Source: Bordetella parapertussis
Lineage (GTDB): Bacteria; Acidobacteriota; Terriglobia; Bryobacterales; Bryobacteraceae
Direction: 5' to 3'
Length of the DNA stretch: 48,833 nucleotides
NCBI GenBank assembly: GCA_943328975.2
Contig: CALQCC020000036.1
Span: 1 to 48,833, forward strand
A program made the position numbers and the translations under genes. The notes beneath the pieces were generated by a model. That model was not told the origin of the DNA and did no database searches. It saw only the letters and a program-made list of their open reading frames with translations. Positions 1 through 8,484 of this stretch are shown in pieces (the stretch's first letter is position 1; the number at the start of each line of letters is the position of its first letter).

Positions 1-79
1 ACTCCGCCGCTGTGCGGCCCGCTTCCATCTGCTTCACCACTGTCAGGATCTGCTCATCGCTGAGCCTCTGCTTGGGCAT
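1..79 (-). CDS. IS3-family transposase OrfA-like, N-terminal part (cut by window edge)
   Basis: Reading the minus strand from the ATG at 79 gives 26 residues, beginning MPKQRLSDEQILTVVKQMEA and continuing to the window edge. This resembles the start of IS3-family OrfA proteins, whose N-terminal helix-turn-helix binds the element ends (pattern SDEQI..V.KQ.EAG). A purine-rich AGAGGAAAA ribosome site precedes the ATG. Only the first helix is visible, so the family is likely but the element cannot be named. The rest of the insertion sequence would lie left of the window. Confidence 0.6.
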   Translation of the reverse strand, partial: MPKQRLSDEQILTVVKQMEAGRTAAE

Positions 80-117
80 CTGTTTTCCTCTTTCTTCGTC
101 CGAAATCGTATCTAACT

Positions 118-143
118 TCGGACGGAAAATGGGGATCAGGTCA
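118..143 (-). repeat. Probable terminal inverted repeat of the IS3-like element
   Basis: Read on the minus strand this begins TGACCTGATCCCCATTTTCC. It starts with TG and has a CCCC-ATTTT core, as IS3-family ends often do, and lies about 40 bp upstream of the transposase start, the usual distance. The partner repeat and target duplication are outside the window, so the boundary at 143 is inferred. Confidence 0.45.
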
Positions 144-163
144 GAAGCACATAGGCCAGTGTT

Positions 164-502
164 CTATGCAGCGCTGAGGCTAATGCGAATATGTTCCAGG
201 AAACTTTCGAGTGGCGTGCCGGCCTCGCATTCACCGCAATACCAAGTGCCGTCCGTGAAGATTTCCAGCGTAATCACCCGATTATGTCGCGGCAAATAGT
301 AGTAAACACCCAGTTGATCGACCCGCACGAACCCGACTTCCTTGAGACTCACCATCTCTGCTGCGGTCCCCTCGTAACTCGAAGGGAAGTCTCTTGTTGT
401 CCATACTGCATCCTTACACCTACACCTGACGATACCGTCCTCGCCCGCGATGGGTTCAGTCTGACAACATTGACATTTCCTAGAGCGATGAAGGCTCGAC
501 AT
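164..502 (-). CDS. Small cysteine-rich hypothetical protein
   Basis: A 112-residue protein that I do not recognise. The N-terminal third has Cys clusters (CQCC at about 10-13, CRC at about 27-29) and the C-terminal third has a CGEC pair (about 89-92), so a zinc-binding fold is plausible. No signal peptide or membrane segment is seen. It lies downstream of leuS on the same strand, with 83 bp between them, and its end is only about 20 bp from the presumed IS end. The Cys pairs are conserved-looking, but no function can be given. Confidence 0.5.
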   Translation of the reverse strand: MSSLHRSRKCQCCQTEPIAGEDGIVRCRCKDAVWTTRDFPSSYEGTAAEMVSLKEVGFVRVDQLGVYYYLPRHNRVITLEIFTDGTWYCGECEAGTPLESFLEHIRISLSAA

Positions 503-585
503 TTAGCTCCAGAATACCTCATTCGAGAAAACTACCTTCCGTACGACCGGGGCTACTCCGACTGTCCACCTGGTCGTGTTTACCT

Positions 586-3027
586 TTACCCGACTACGAT
601 ATTCACCAACTTGTCGGGGACTACGATCACCTTCTTGACCTGCTTGCCTTCGAGGAACGGCTGGACTTTGGGGTCGGCCAGGGCGGCCTTTTCGAGAGCG
701 GCCTGATCCGAGCCGAAGGGCACCGACAAGCGCCCGCGGAGCTTGCCGTTGACTTGCAGGATGACTTCCGCGGCGTCTTCCTTTTCTAAGGCGGGATCGT
801 ACTTCGGCCAGGACTGGCGGAAGACGGGGCCGGTGCGGCCGAGGATCTCCCACATCTCTTCGGCGGCGAAGGGGGCGAAGGGGCCCAGCAACAGCACGAA
901 CGCGGGCAGGATTTGGTCGAGGGCGGTTTTCGACAAGTTGGGCTCTTCGTCACAGAGGACGTTGAGCAACTCCATCAAGCCAGCGATGGAGGTATTGAAG
1001 TGCCAACGGGAATCGAAGTCGTCGGTCAGGCGGTGGATTGCTTGATGCAATTTACGCAGCGCCTTGCGATCGGCGGCGGGATCTCCGTCGCCTGTGCGAT
1101 CGGCATTGCGGCTCACGAAGCGGAACACGCGGCTCAAGAAGCGATAGGCGCCCTCGGCTCCCGCGTCGGTCCAATCCATGTCTCGCTCGGGGGGCGCGGC
1201 GAACAGTTCGAAGACACGGCCGGTGTCGGCTCCGAACCTGTTGATCATGTCGTCGGCGCTGACTACGTTGCCCTTGGACTTGGACATCTTCGCGCCTTCG
1301 CGGATCACCATGCCTTGCGTGAAGAGGCGGGCGGCGGGTTCGTCGTTGGAGATCAAGCCCAGGTCGCGCATTACTTTGGTGAAGAAGCGCGAGTAGATGA
1401 GGTGCAGAATCGCATGCTCGACGCCGCCGATATATTGGTCGATGGGGAACCAGTAGGCGACCTTCTTGGAATCGAACGGAGCGGTGCTGTTCTTCGAATC
1501 GCAGTAGCGGTAGAAGTACCAACTCGAGTCGACGAACGTGTCCATGGTGTCGGTTTCGCGGCGGGCCGCTTTGCCGCACTTGGGGCAGTTCACGTTGACG
1601 AACGATTCGACTTCTTCGAGCGGTGACTTGCCGCGGCCGGTGAACTTCACGTCCACTGGCAGCACTACGGGGAGTTGATCGTCCGGCACTGGAACGACGC
1701 CGCAGGCTTCGCAATGGATGACGGGGATCGGCGTGCCCCAATAACGTTGGCGCGAGATGCCCCAGTCCTTGATGCGATACGTGATCGACATTTTGCCGAA
1801 GCCGTGTTTGTCGGCGTGGGCGCTCATGGCTCGGCGGGCTTCGGCGCTGGTGAGGCCTGAGAATTCTCCGGCGATTTCGGCGATGCCGTATTCGGTGAAG
1901 GGGGCGGTCGGGTTGACGGCGAGCGGGCCATCGACGGGACGGATCACCGGGATGATCGGGATCTTGTAGGTGGTGCAGAACTCGAAGTCGCGCTCGTCGT
2001 GCGCGGGGACGGCCATGATCGCGCCGGTGCCGTAGTCCATCAACACGAAGTTGCCGATCCACACCGGCACGCGCTGGTTGTTATAAGGATTGATCGCGTA
2101 GCCACCGGTGAAGTGGCCGTCTTTCAGGATGTCGCTGGGGTCCTTGTGCTTGCGGACGTCGATCATGTCCTTGGCTCGTTCGCGGCCTGCGGCGTCGAGA
2201 AACTTCTGCGCGATGGGATGCTCGGGTGCGAGGATCACGCACGTCGCGCCGTAGATGGTGTCGACGCGCGTCGTGAACACGCGGATTTTTTCACCAGTGC
2301 CTTCGAGAGTGAAGTCGACCTCGGTGCCTTCGCTGCGGCCGATCCAATTGCGCTGCATCGCGAGCACGCGATCCGGCCAGCCGCCTTCGAGCTTGTCGTC
2401 GATGTCGCGCAACAACTCGTCGGCGTACGCCGTCGTCTTCCAGAACCACTGCGAAAGAGCCTTCTGCTCCACGCGCGTCGTGTCGTGCCGCCAGCAGCAG
2501 CCGTCCACCACCTGCTCATTCGCGAGCACAGTAGCGCACTCGGGACACCAGTTCACGTTCGCGAGCTTGCGATACGCCAGCCCGCGCTCCATCATCTTGA
2601 GGAAGAACCACTGGTTCCAGCGATAATATTCCGGCTCGCAGGTGGTGACCTCGCGATCCCAGTCGTAGCTGAAGCCCATGCGCCGATGCTGCCGCTTCAT
2701 CTCCGCGATGTTGGCGTGCGTCCATTCATAAGGATGCCGGTTGTTCTTGATCGCCGCGTTCTCCGCCGGCAAACCGAACGCATCCCAGCCCATCGGATGG
2801 AGCACGTTGTACCCCTGCATCCACTTATAGCGAGCCAGCGCATCGCCGATGGCGTAGTTGCGGATGTGCCCAATGTGGAGCGAGCCGCTAGGATAGGGCA
2901 GCATTTCGAGCACGTAATACTTGGGGCGCGAGGAGTCCTCGTCGGCCTTGTAGAGACCGGGCGTGGCCTCCCAACGTTGCTGCCACTTGGCTTCGATTTC
3001 TTGGTGTTCGTAGACGCGTTCGGGCAT
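586..3027 (-). CDS. leuS: Leucyl-tRNA synthetase
   Basis: Cytoplasmic class Ia synthetase that charges tRNA-Leu with leucine using ATP. The 813 residues match the usual bacterial length. The HIGH signature is at 51-54 (SLHIGHIRNYAIGDA) and KMSKS at 580-584 (GAKMSKSKGN). The CP1 editing domain is marked by TRVDTIYG (253-260) and PAHDERDFEF (341-350), which hydrolyses misacylated tRNA. Cys pairs at 161/164, 439/442 and 481/484 suggest structural zinc sites. The C-terminus has the anticodon-binding helices and the small end domain (VNGKLRG...VKKVIVVPDKLVNIVV). It starts at an ATG 47 bp after the preceding membrane-protein gene. Confidence 0.98.
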   Translation of the reverse strand: MPERVYEHQEIEAKWQQRWEATPGLYKADEDSSRPKYYVLEMLPYPSGSLHIGHIRNYAIGDALARYKWMQGYNVLHPMGWDAFGLPAENAAIKNNRHPYEWTHANIAEMKRQHRRMGFSYDWDREVTTCEPEYYRWNQWFFLKMMERGLAYRKLANVNWCPECATVLANEQVVDGCCWRHDTTRVEQKALSQWFWKTTAYADELLRDIDDKLEGGWPDRVLAMQRNWIGRSEGTEVDFTLEGTGEKIRVFTTRVDTIYGATCVILAPEHPIAQKFLDAAGRERAKDMIDVRKHKDPSDILKDGHFTGGYAINPYNNQRVPVWIGNFVLMDYGTGAIMAVPAHDERDFEFCTTYKIPIIPVIRPVDGPLAVNPTAPFTEYGIAEIAGEFSGLTSAEARRAMSAHADKHGFGKMSITYRIKDWGISRQRYWGTPIPVIHCEACGVVPVPDDQLPVVLPVDVKFTGRGKSPLEEVESFVNVNCPKCGKAARRETDTMDTFVDSSWYFYRYCDSKNSTAPFDSKKVAYWFPIDQYIGGVEHAILHLIYSRFFTKVMRDLGLISNDEPAARLFTQGMVIREGAKMSKSKGNVVSADDMINRFGADTGRVFELFAAPPERDMDWTDAGAEGAYRFLSRVFRFVSRNADRTGDGDPAADRKALRKLHQAIHRLTDDFDSRWHFNTSIAGLMELLNVLCDEEPNLSKTALDQILPAFVLLLGPFAPFAAEEMWEILGRTGPVFRQSWPKYDPALEKEDAAEVILQVNGKLRGRLSVPFGSDQAALEKAALADPKVQPFLEGKQVKKVIVVPDKLVNIVVG

Positions 3028-3074
3028 GAGGGTGTTCTTTTGATGATACCTTGAGTACCCTCAGTGTTCGATCG

Positions 3075-3581
3075 TCAGTCGGTAGGATTTAGCTTCAATC
3101 CCGCGAGGATTCGCAAGCGCTGAGCAACAGACTGTTCAATGAAAGGCCAGTCCATTGGCAGTTTCGGTATGAACTTGATCTTCTCACTAAGACTCTTTGA
3201 GACGTCGAATTCGAAAGTGATCCATTGCCCATGCCGCCAGTAGGTTTCTCGGACCTCTTGAATCGAGGTGAAGGGAATGATCCGCTCTTTGCCATCCTTC
3301 AGAACTCTTAAGGAACCAGGCAGCAAATAGACATCCGGAGTGGAAAACAACAAAAACATGGACCCCGAAGAAGCAACACCGAAAAGCGCGCCGAAGACCA
3401 AGCCCTCCCAACGCTCCCTCAGCATGACCATGAGTGTAGGTATCACAAGGAAAGACAGCCAGCGCACACGCGAAGTATCCAAAGAGATACGGAGCGCCTC
3501 AGAGGATGAAGGGTTCAATTGGGCACCCCGTGCAACTTGGCAAGGTCCCGCAGTATCTTCTGCCATTTCGGTGACGAACAA
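3075..3581 (-). CDS. Hypothetical membrane protein with PH-like C-terminal part
   Basis: A protein of 168 residues (or 163 if the second Met is the start). Two closely spaced hydrophobic segments at about 42-52 and 62-77 are followed by a mostly beta region (VYLLPGSLRVLKDGKERIIPF, then an IQEVRETYW strand) that resembles bacterial PH-like/YcxB-type domains in small membrane proteins of unknown role. This comparison rests only on the TM-TM-beta layout. It sits between the broken higA and leuS on the same strand. No catalytic motif is visible. Confidence 0.6.
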   Translation of the reverse strand: MFVTEMAEDTAGPCQVARGAQLNPSSSEALRISLDTSRVRWLSFLVIPTLMVMLRERWEGLVFGALFGVASSGSMFLLFSTPDVYLLPGSLRVLKDGKERIIPFTSIQEVRETYWRHGQWITFEFDVSKSLSEKIKFIPKLPMDWPFIEQSVAQRLRILAGLKLNPTD

Positions 3582-3651
3582 ACCCTGCGCCTCACCTCAG
3601 TTCGAAGAAACAAGTCCGGATAAACGGGGTTGACCATGCGCGTGCCGGACC

Positions 3652-3858
3652 TTAGACGTGAACAAGACCAGAATCTTGGAGAGTCGGCAGAGCCTTAATC
3701 GCCTTGCCTGCCTTCTGCTCGGCCAAGCGCAGTTCGTAGAGGCTTTGGAGATTGAGCCAGAAGGCGGCGCTGGTGCCGAGAAAGTGGGCGAGGCCGAGGG
3801 CGGTCAAATCTTCGGCGAGCACTTCGCCGGGGTGGATGGGGATGCGGGGCATTTTCAT
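3652..3858 (-). pseudogene. HigA-type antitoxin with the helix-turn-helix core deleted
   Basis: The 68-residue product opens with MKMPRIPIHPGEVLAEDL, the conserved start of HigA/VapI-type antitoxins. It then jumps from ALGL straight to AHFLGTSAAFWLNLQSLYEL, the conserved stretch that follows the HTH in the family. Full-length relatives have about 30-35 residues of HTH between these blocks, so an in-frame internal deletion is inferred. No HigB toxin gene lies in the 22 bp upstream or nearby. Both ends are well preserved, so the loss may be recent. The product, if made, should not bind DNA in the usual way. Confidence 0.75.
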
Positions 3859-3880
3859 TCTCCTTAGTGATCGTCCACAA

Positions 3881-4351
3881 TCAATGCGGGAGTCGCGGTT
3901 TCAAGTATCCATACAGCCACGTTCCCAGCAGCGCGCTGGCTATGGCGACGAGCATCACGCTCACGCCATTGCCCACCAGAGCGAATAGGGGTCCCGGGCA
4001 CGCCCCGACAAGAGCCCAGCCCAATCCGAAAATGGTGCCGCCCGCCGCATAACGAACGCCACTGCCGAGGGTCTTGGGAGGAATCGTGATCGGTTCGCCG
4101 GAGATGGTCTTCACGTGCAACTTCTTGATCAACGCAACGGAAGTGGCGGCTACGACGATCGCCGACGCGATGATTTCGTACATGCGAGGAGACTGAAACC
4201 GGAACATCTCTTGGATGCGGAACCAAGAAAGTACCTCAGCCTGAGTCAGAGTGAATCCGAAACAAATTCCGAGCAGAAGGTACAGCGCCCAGTGGATGAG
4301 GGATGGGGTTCGGACGGAATTCATACTGGTTTGTTGGTTCGTAGGAGCCAT
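3881..4351 (-). CDS. YeeE/YedE-family (DUF6691-type) transporter subunit, second half
   Basis: Inner-membrane protein of 156 residues with four hydrophobic segments (about 17-35, 58-75, 100-120, 127-147). It has a GACPGP motif near 117, equivalent to the Cys-containing motif of the YeeE/YedE (TsuA-type) sulfur-compound transporters. In many bacteria this half is a separate gene beside the other half, as here: it follows the 185-residue partner by 6 bp on the same strand. Substrate import (thiosulfate or a related sulfur species) is known for TsuA and only inferred here. No rhodanese or sulfur dioxygenase gene is adjacent. Confidence 0.85.
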   Translation of the reverse strand: MAPTNQQTSMNSVRTPSLIHWALYLLLGICFGFTLTQAEVLSWFRIQEMFRFQSPRMYEIIASAIVVAATSVALIKKLHVKTISGEPITIPPKTLGSGVRYAAGGTIFGLGWALVGACPGPLFALVGNGVSVMLVAIASALLGTWLYGYLKPRLPH

Positions 4352-4357
4352 AGGTCC

Positions 4358-4915
4358 TCAAAAAATCAAAGGAAGAAGGAAGTGCGTGGCGAGCAGACCG
4401 CCGGCGAAGAAGCCAATGACGGCGACCAGAGACGATACCTCGAAGTTCGCAAGGCCTGAAATCGCGTGACCGGATGTGCACCCACCGGCATACGCTGTCC
4501 CGAAGCCGACGAGAAAACCGCCAATCACGACGGAGGCGAATCCCTTGAGCGTGAACAGAGCGGACCAGGTGAAGAGTTCACTCGGCGCGAGGCCGGCGAA
4601 ATCGTGAATCCCTAGATGACTCAAAGCAAGCCTGGTCTGTTCCGAGATCTCAACGGTGTGCGTTCCTCCCCATTGCCACGCCAACAAGCCACCCAAGCCT
4701 GTGCCTGCCACGAAGAGCAAATTCCACAAGCCGGCGCCTTTCCAGTCGTAACCGAAATGCTCCAATCGGCTGGGCAGCAAGGCAGAACACATGTGCCGCA
4801 GGTTGCTGGATACGCCAAACATCCGGTTACCGATAACCAGCAGCGCGGGGACAAACAAACCGATCACCGGACCGGCGATGTACCAGGGCCACGGGGCAGA
4901 CAAATAAGATGCCAT
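4358..4915 (-). CDS. YeeE/YedE-family transporter subunit, first half
   Basis: Inner-membrane protein of 185 residues with about five hydrophobic segments. The family signature GGCTSGHAISG lies near residue 145 and holds the conserved Cys thought to contact the sulfur substrate in TsuA-type transporters. The N-terminus (PWPWYIAGPVIGLFVPALL) is typical of the half-size YeeE proteins found in pairs. It is the first gene of the pair and is transcribed away from the phosphotriesterase-like gene. A GAGG ribosome site lies about 9 bp before its ATG. Confidence 0.87.
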   Translation of the reverse strand: MASYLSAPWPWYIAGPVIGLFVPALLVIGNRMFGVSSNLRHMCSALLPSRLEHFGYDWKGAGLWNLLFVAGTGLGGLLAWQWGGTHTVEISEQTRLALSHLGIHDFAGLAPSELFTWSALFTLKGFASVVIGGFLVGFGTAYAGGCTSGHAISGLANFEVSSLVAVIGFFAGGLLATHFLLPLIF

Positions 4916-4979
4916 CTTGGAGTTCCTCGTTGAAGTGCTTTAGTCTACACCGACCGAACAATTGAATCCAAGCGCCAGA

Positions 4980-5009
4980 CTGACAAGCCTGCAAGTATGC
5001 GAATACAAT
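4980..5009 (+). promoter_or_regulatory. Candidate sigma-70 promoter for the phosphotriesterase-like gene
   Basis: CTGACA at 4980-4985 and TACAAT at 5004-5009 are separated by 18 bp. The expected transcription start lies only a few bases before the ATG at 5019, and no Shine-Dalgarno sequence is seen, so the message may be leaderless. This is consensus matching by eye. Confidence 0.45.
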
Positions 5010-5018
5010 GGACCAACC

Positions 5019-6107
5019 ATGTCCAACTTTCTTTCATCTCGCCTGACGCGCCGGGAGGCACTGGAGCTCTTGGGGCTCGGAGCGGCCGTCGCTGCGGTCC
5101 CGAGCGCTGCGCTCGCGCAGGCACCCACGTTCGCGAAGGGCGCGATCATTCGCACTCTGCTCAAGGACTATGCTCCCGAGGAACTGGCGGGCGGGGCGAC
5201 GCTGTTTCACGAACACATGCAGCTGGGGCTGGACTTTAATGCTCGGTTCAACGCGGCGGGGGCGGCGGTGCGGGCGGCGAATGGGTTGCCTCCGGCTGCT
5301 GCTGGGAAAGGTGGCCCGGCGGCGGCCAAGGGTCCGGACATCATGCGCGATGCGGACTTGATGGCGGCGGAGGTCGCGAAGGTGAAGGCGGCCGGGATCG
5401 CTTGTATCGTGGACGCGGGGCATGCGGACATGGGGCGCGACATTAACTTCTTGCGGCAGGTCGCGATGAAGTCGGGGGTGCCGATTGTGGCGGGCGGCGG
5501 GTTTTATTCGCAACCGTTTTATCCGAAAGAGATCTCTACCATGAGCGAGGATCAGATCTACCAGGCGCTGCTGAAGCAAGCGGATGACGATACGCTGGGA
5601 GCGTTTGGCGAGATCGGGTCGTGGGATGACATTACTCGGGATGAGCGCAAGGTGTTTCGTGCGGTGGGGCGGGCGCACATGGCGACCAACCTCCCGATCT
5701 TCACGCACACGGGGATTCCGGGGAAGTCGGCACTGGAGCAGCTCGATATTTTGGAGGATCAAGGCGTGAAGCCGGAGCGGGTGATCATCGGACACTTGGG
5801 CAATCTGGTGGATCCGGCGCTGTATGTACACAAGGCGATCTGCAGGCGCGGGGGCTTCGTGGGATTTGACCGCCAGGGTAACAATGATACGCAGCAGGTG
5901 CCTATGGTGATGGGGTTGATTGAGGCCGGCTTTGCCGACCATCTCATGTTTGCGGCCGACGGGTCGAGCGGGTATTCGAAGACAGTGACCGTGTTCTTGC
6001 CGAAGCTGAAGGCTGCTGGCGCCAGCGATGAGGTGCTGCACAAGATCATGGTGGACAATCCGCGCCGGTTCTTGGCATTCGTGCCGAAGCGGCCTCGGAA
6101 GAAGTAG
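5019..6107 (+). CDS. Exported phosphotriesterase-family metal hydrolase
   Basis: The 362-residue product (start at 5019) has a Tat-like N-terminus: RR at 11-12 in TRREALELLG, then a hydrophobic stretch and LAQA. The body is an amidohydrolase TIM barrel of the phosphotriesterase type. It has HEH at 64-66 in GATLFHEHMQ, a likely bridging acid in GAFGEIGSWD, a His in PIFTHT, a His in VIIGHLGN, and an Asp in LMFAADGSSG. PTE relatives carry either a carbamylated Lys or a Glu at the bridge; here it appears to be Glu. An upstream in-frame ATG at 4962 would bury the twin Arg, so 5019 is preferred. The substrate (lactone, phosphoester or other) cannot be told. Confidence 0.85.
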   Translation: MSNFLSSRLTRREALELLGLGAAVAAVPSAALAQAPTFAKGAIIRTLLKDYAPEELAGGATLFHEHMQLGLDFNARFNAAGAAVRAANGLPPAAAGKGGPAAAKGPDIMRDADLMAAEVAKVKAAGIACIVDAGHADMGRDINFLRQVAMKSGVPIVAGGGFYSQPFYPKEISTMSEDQIYQALLKQADDDTLGAFGEIGSWDDITRDERKVFRAVGRAHMATNLPIFTHTGIPGKSALEQLDILEDQGVKPERVIIGHLGNLVDPALYVHKAICRRGGFVGFDRQGNNDTQQVPMVMGLIEAGFADHLMFAADGSSGYSKTVTVFLPKLKAAGASDEVLHKIMVDNPRRFLAFVPKRPRKK

Positions 6108-6158
6108 GTCGCTTCCCCGGCAATCGGAAGATCAGCGTGATATCATCGGCGAAAGTCT

Positions 6159-6983
6159 ATGAGAGCACAAATCGTTTCGACCCTAATTCTGGCCGCGCTA
6201 CCGATGATGGCTCAGCTCCCTGCCCCGAACAAAGCTGGTGTTGCCGCGGGGCACGACGTGTTGCGCGCGAAAGATGTGGAGGCCGCGAATAAGTTCTGGC
6301 AGGCGCTGGGCGGACAACCCGTGCAGTTCGCGGGCCGGCTGAACTTGATCAAGTTCCCGGGCGTGCTGCTGCTCGAAATCGGCGGCGGACCGGCGCAAGC
6401 CAAGGGCGCTCCTCCGGCGCCTCCTGTGGATCTGGCGGGATCGGAAGGTTCGTCGCTCGACTTCATTGGATTGTCGGTGAAGGACCTGAAGGGTTCGCTG
6501 GCGAAATGGGCCGAGGCGGGGATCAAGCCGGTGGCGGGCGGATCGGCGAAGCAAGTGTTCGTGATGACGCCGGACAAGATCAAAGTGCGAGTCACAGAAG
6601 ACAAGTCGCTGTCGGTGCCGGTCGCAGCGGACACCATTAAGATGGTGGTCCCGAATGTGGCGGAAGCGCAAGCTTGGTACGCAAAATACTTCGGCGCGGA
6701 ATTAGTGAAGCGCGGAGGCGAGACGGTGGCGAACATCCCGGGCTCCAGCATCTTGTTCGAACAGGCCAAGGGTCCGGTGGCGATCACGAAGGGCCGCGCG
6801 TTTGATCGCATCGGTCTGGAAGTGGTCGGTCTGGAGGCGTTCTCTAAGAAGTTAGAGGAAGCCGGGATTAAGTTCGATAGTCCGTACCGGAAGAATGATG
6901 CGATGCAGGCGGCGTTCGCGGTATTCCAGGATCCGTTCGGCACGCTGGTGGAGTTGAGCGAAGGACTATCGGCTGTTAAGTAA
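6159..6983 (+). CDS. Exported VOC-superfamily protein with two glyoxalase-like modules
   Basis: A 274-residue protein with a short signal peptide (MRAQIVSTLILAALPMMAQ). It is followed by two tandem VOC (glyoxalase/bleomycin-resistance) folds: one from about 30 to 150 (HDVLRAKDVEAANKFWQALGG) and one from about 155 to 270 (IKMVVPNVAEAQAWYAKYFGAE, ending FQDPFGTLVELSEG). The terminal DPFG.LVEL strand is the usual VOC metal-site strand with its Glu. Exported VOC proteins are common in soil Acidobacteriota, but their substrates are unknown. It lies 51 bp after the hydrolase and 11 bp before the next gene, so co-transcription is likely. Confidence 0.8.
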   Translation: MRAQIVSTLILAALPMMAQLPAPNKAGVAAGHDVLRAKDVEAANKFWQALGGQPVQFAGRLNLIKFPGVLLLEIGGGPAQAKGAPPAPPVDLAGSEGSSLDFIGLSVKDLKGSLAKWAEAGIKPVAGGSAKQVFVMTPDKIKVRVTEDKSLSVPVAADTIKMVVPNVAEAQAWYAKYFGAELVKRGGETVANIPGSSILFEQAKGPVAITKGRAFDRIGLEVVGLEAFSKKLEEAGIKFDSPYRKNDAMQAAFAVFQDPFGTLVELSEGLSAVK

Positions 6984-6994
6984 AAGGAGCTTTC

Positions 6995-7660
6995 ATGAAA
7001 CGACACTATTTGGTCTTGATCCTTGCGTGCGCGGCCACAAGCGCGTTCGCGCAGCCGCCCGCAGCGCCCGGCGGCCGAGGCGCGCCGCAACCGACTCCAC
7101 TGTTCTTTAAAGAAACGTGGAAGGAAGCTCCCGGCAATGTGCCGGTGACGCAGGACTTCGTAGTAAACCCGAACCTGCAGCTGAATATCTACGGCGGGGG
7201 CAAGGAAGATTTCGGCGTCACCAGCGAAGGCAACGTGCCGCACATCTGGACGGGACTCTGCGCGTCCTCCTGCGCGCTCACGCTGAGTCACAAAGACAAC
7301 TTCGTCGATCTCACCGGCAAGGGGAGAATTCGTTGGTACACCAAGACCTCGGGATTCCACCAAATCCATCCGGTGCTGAAGCTCGCCGACGGAACGTGGT
7401 TGATTGGTGATCATGCGGACGCGAACGTGTTCGACTATCACGAAAGCGAATTCTTCTTGTCCGAAGTGCACTGGCTCAAGCTCGACATGCCCAAGGTACA
7501 GACCAAAGGCACCCTGTTGGACAAGGTGGACCTGAGCAAGGTCGATGCGATCGGGTTCGCCGATCTTACTCCGGGTAGCGGCCACGGCCTGGGCGGATTC
7601 TCCGACGTTGGTTGGATCGAAGTCTACGGGAAACCGGTCAAGCGCGACGCTTCTAAATAA
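6995..7660 (+). CDS. Exported hypothetical protein, probable beta-sandwich
   Basis: The 221-residue product has a clear signal peptide (MKRHYLVLILACAATSAFAQ). The mature part is rich in aromatic residues and predicted strands (FKETWKE, IRWYTKTSGFHQIHPVLKLADGTW, VGWIEVYGKPV), like jelly-roll domains of the carbohydrate-binding or laminin-G type. A strong AAGGAG ribosome site sits a few bases upstream, overlapping the end of the VOC gene. No catalytic motif is recognised. It is probably the third gene of the 5019-7660 cluster. Confidence 0.7.
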   Translation: MKRHYLVLILACAATSAFAQPPAAPGGRGAPQPTPLFFKETWKEAPGNVPVTQDFVVNPNLQLNIYGGGKEDFGVTSEGNVPHIWTGLCASSCALTLSHKDNFVDLTGKGRIRWYTKTSGFHQIHPVLKLADGTWLIGDHADANVFDYHESEFFLSEVHWLKLDMPKVQTKGTLLDKVDLSKVDAIGFADLTPGSGHGLGGFSDVGWIEVYGKPVKRDASK

Positions 7661-7683
7661 CCATCGACGAACCCGCTGAGGCG

Positions 7684-8484
7684 ATGGACAGTCCGGAAAT
7701 TGAGGCGCAAGAACAGACGTTCCGTAAGCGAATTCTGAAGACGTACTTTGTCAGGTTCCACATGGGACTCATTCTCACGTCGGTCGTAACGTCTGGAGTT
7801 TTGGGTAGCAAGCTCCTCCTCAATATGGGGATCCATTCGATGGCACTGCGCTACTCGATCGCAGTGCTGCTGTCGTACGCAGTGTTCCTCGGGATGGTCC
7901 GCATCTGGATCTGGTGGGTCACCAGCGCCAAGCTGGTGCTCGATTTGAGCCGGCTCGACGGTTGGGGCCCTGGCGGTTCATCCAGTTCCAGTTCTAGTAA
8001 CGCAGGTCCGGCAAGTTTCGGAGGCGGCTCGTCCGGAGGCGGTGGGGCCACCAATTCGTGGACTGAAGGAGAGGCTCGCGGCCTGGTCTCACCGGGACGA
8101 GCGTCCGCCTCATCGGCGGCAAGAGGCGGGAAATCCAGCAGTTGGTTTTCCGGTCTTGGCGACATCGACGGCGACGATTGGTGGATTCTGCTTCTGCTGG
8201 CGCTTCTGGTCCTGTCGATTCTCTGCGCCGGAGGCTACTTGATTTACGCGGCGCCCCAATTCCTACCAGAGGCGGCGTGGCAGGCTGCGCTTGCCGGGGG
8301 TCTGCGGCGAATGACAAATCGGAAACCGGATTGGATGCTTGCGGTGATACGCTCGAGCGCAGCTCCCTTCGCCGTGGTTTTGATATTCGCGATAGTGCTG
8401 GGCTGGCAAGCCCAGGACCATTGCCCGAGCGCTTCACGCTTAGTAGACGTATTCAGTTGCTCAGAGGACCTAACCGCGCGCTAG
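7684..8484 (+). CDS. Hypothetical membrane protein with Ser/Gly-rich linker
   Basis: A 266-residue integral membrane protein with hydrophobic segments near 28-45, 58-78, 165-188 and 223-242. The N-terminal pair is separated from the C-terminal pair by about 75 residues of low-complexity Ser/Gly/Ala sequence (about 96-155), which must be a flexible loop. DGDDWW lies just before the third segment. I do not recognise the family. It begins 23 bp after the previous exported-protein gene. The large overlapping reading frame in another phase over its 3' end is an upstream extension of the dehydrogenase frame, not a gene. Confidence 0.6.
   Translation: MDSPEIEAQEQTFRKRILKTYFVRFHMGLILTSVVTSGVLGSKLLLNMGIHSMALRYSIAVLLSYAVFLGMVRIWIWWVTSAKLVLDLSRLDGWGPGGSSSSSSSNAGPASFGGGSSGGGGATNSWTEGEARGLVSPGRASASSAARGGKSSSWFSGLGDIDGDDWWILLLLALLVLSILCAGGYLIYAAPQFLPEAAWQAALAGGLRRMTNRKPDWMLAVIRSSAAPFAVVLIFAIVLGWQAQDHCPSASRLVDVFSCSEDLTAR

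Noticed and set aside
913-1626. Long plus-strand frames over leuS, and similar antisense frames over 1999-3054, 24211-25050 and 40744-41985
   Set aside because: They are mirror frames of well-supported genes in high-GC codon use, with no protein motifs.
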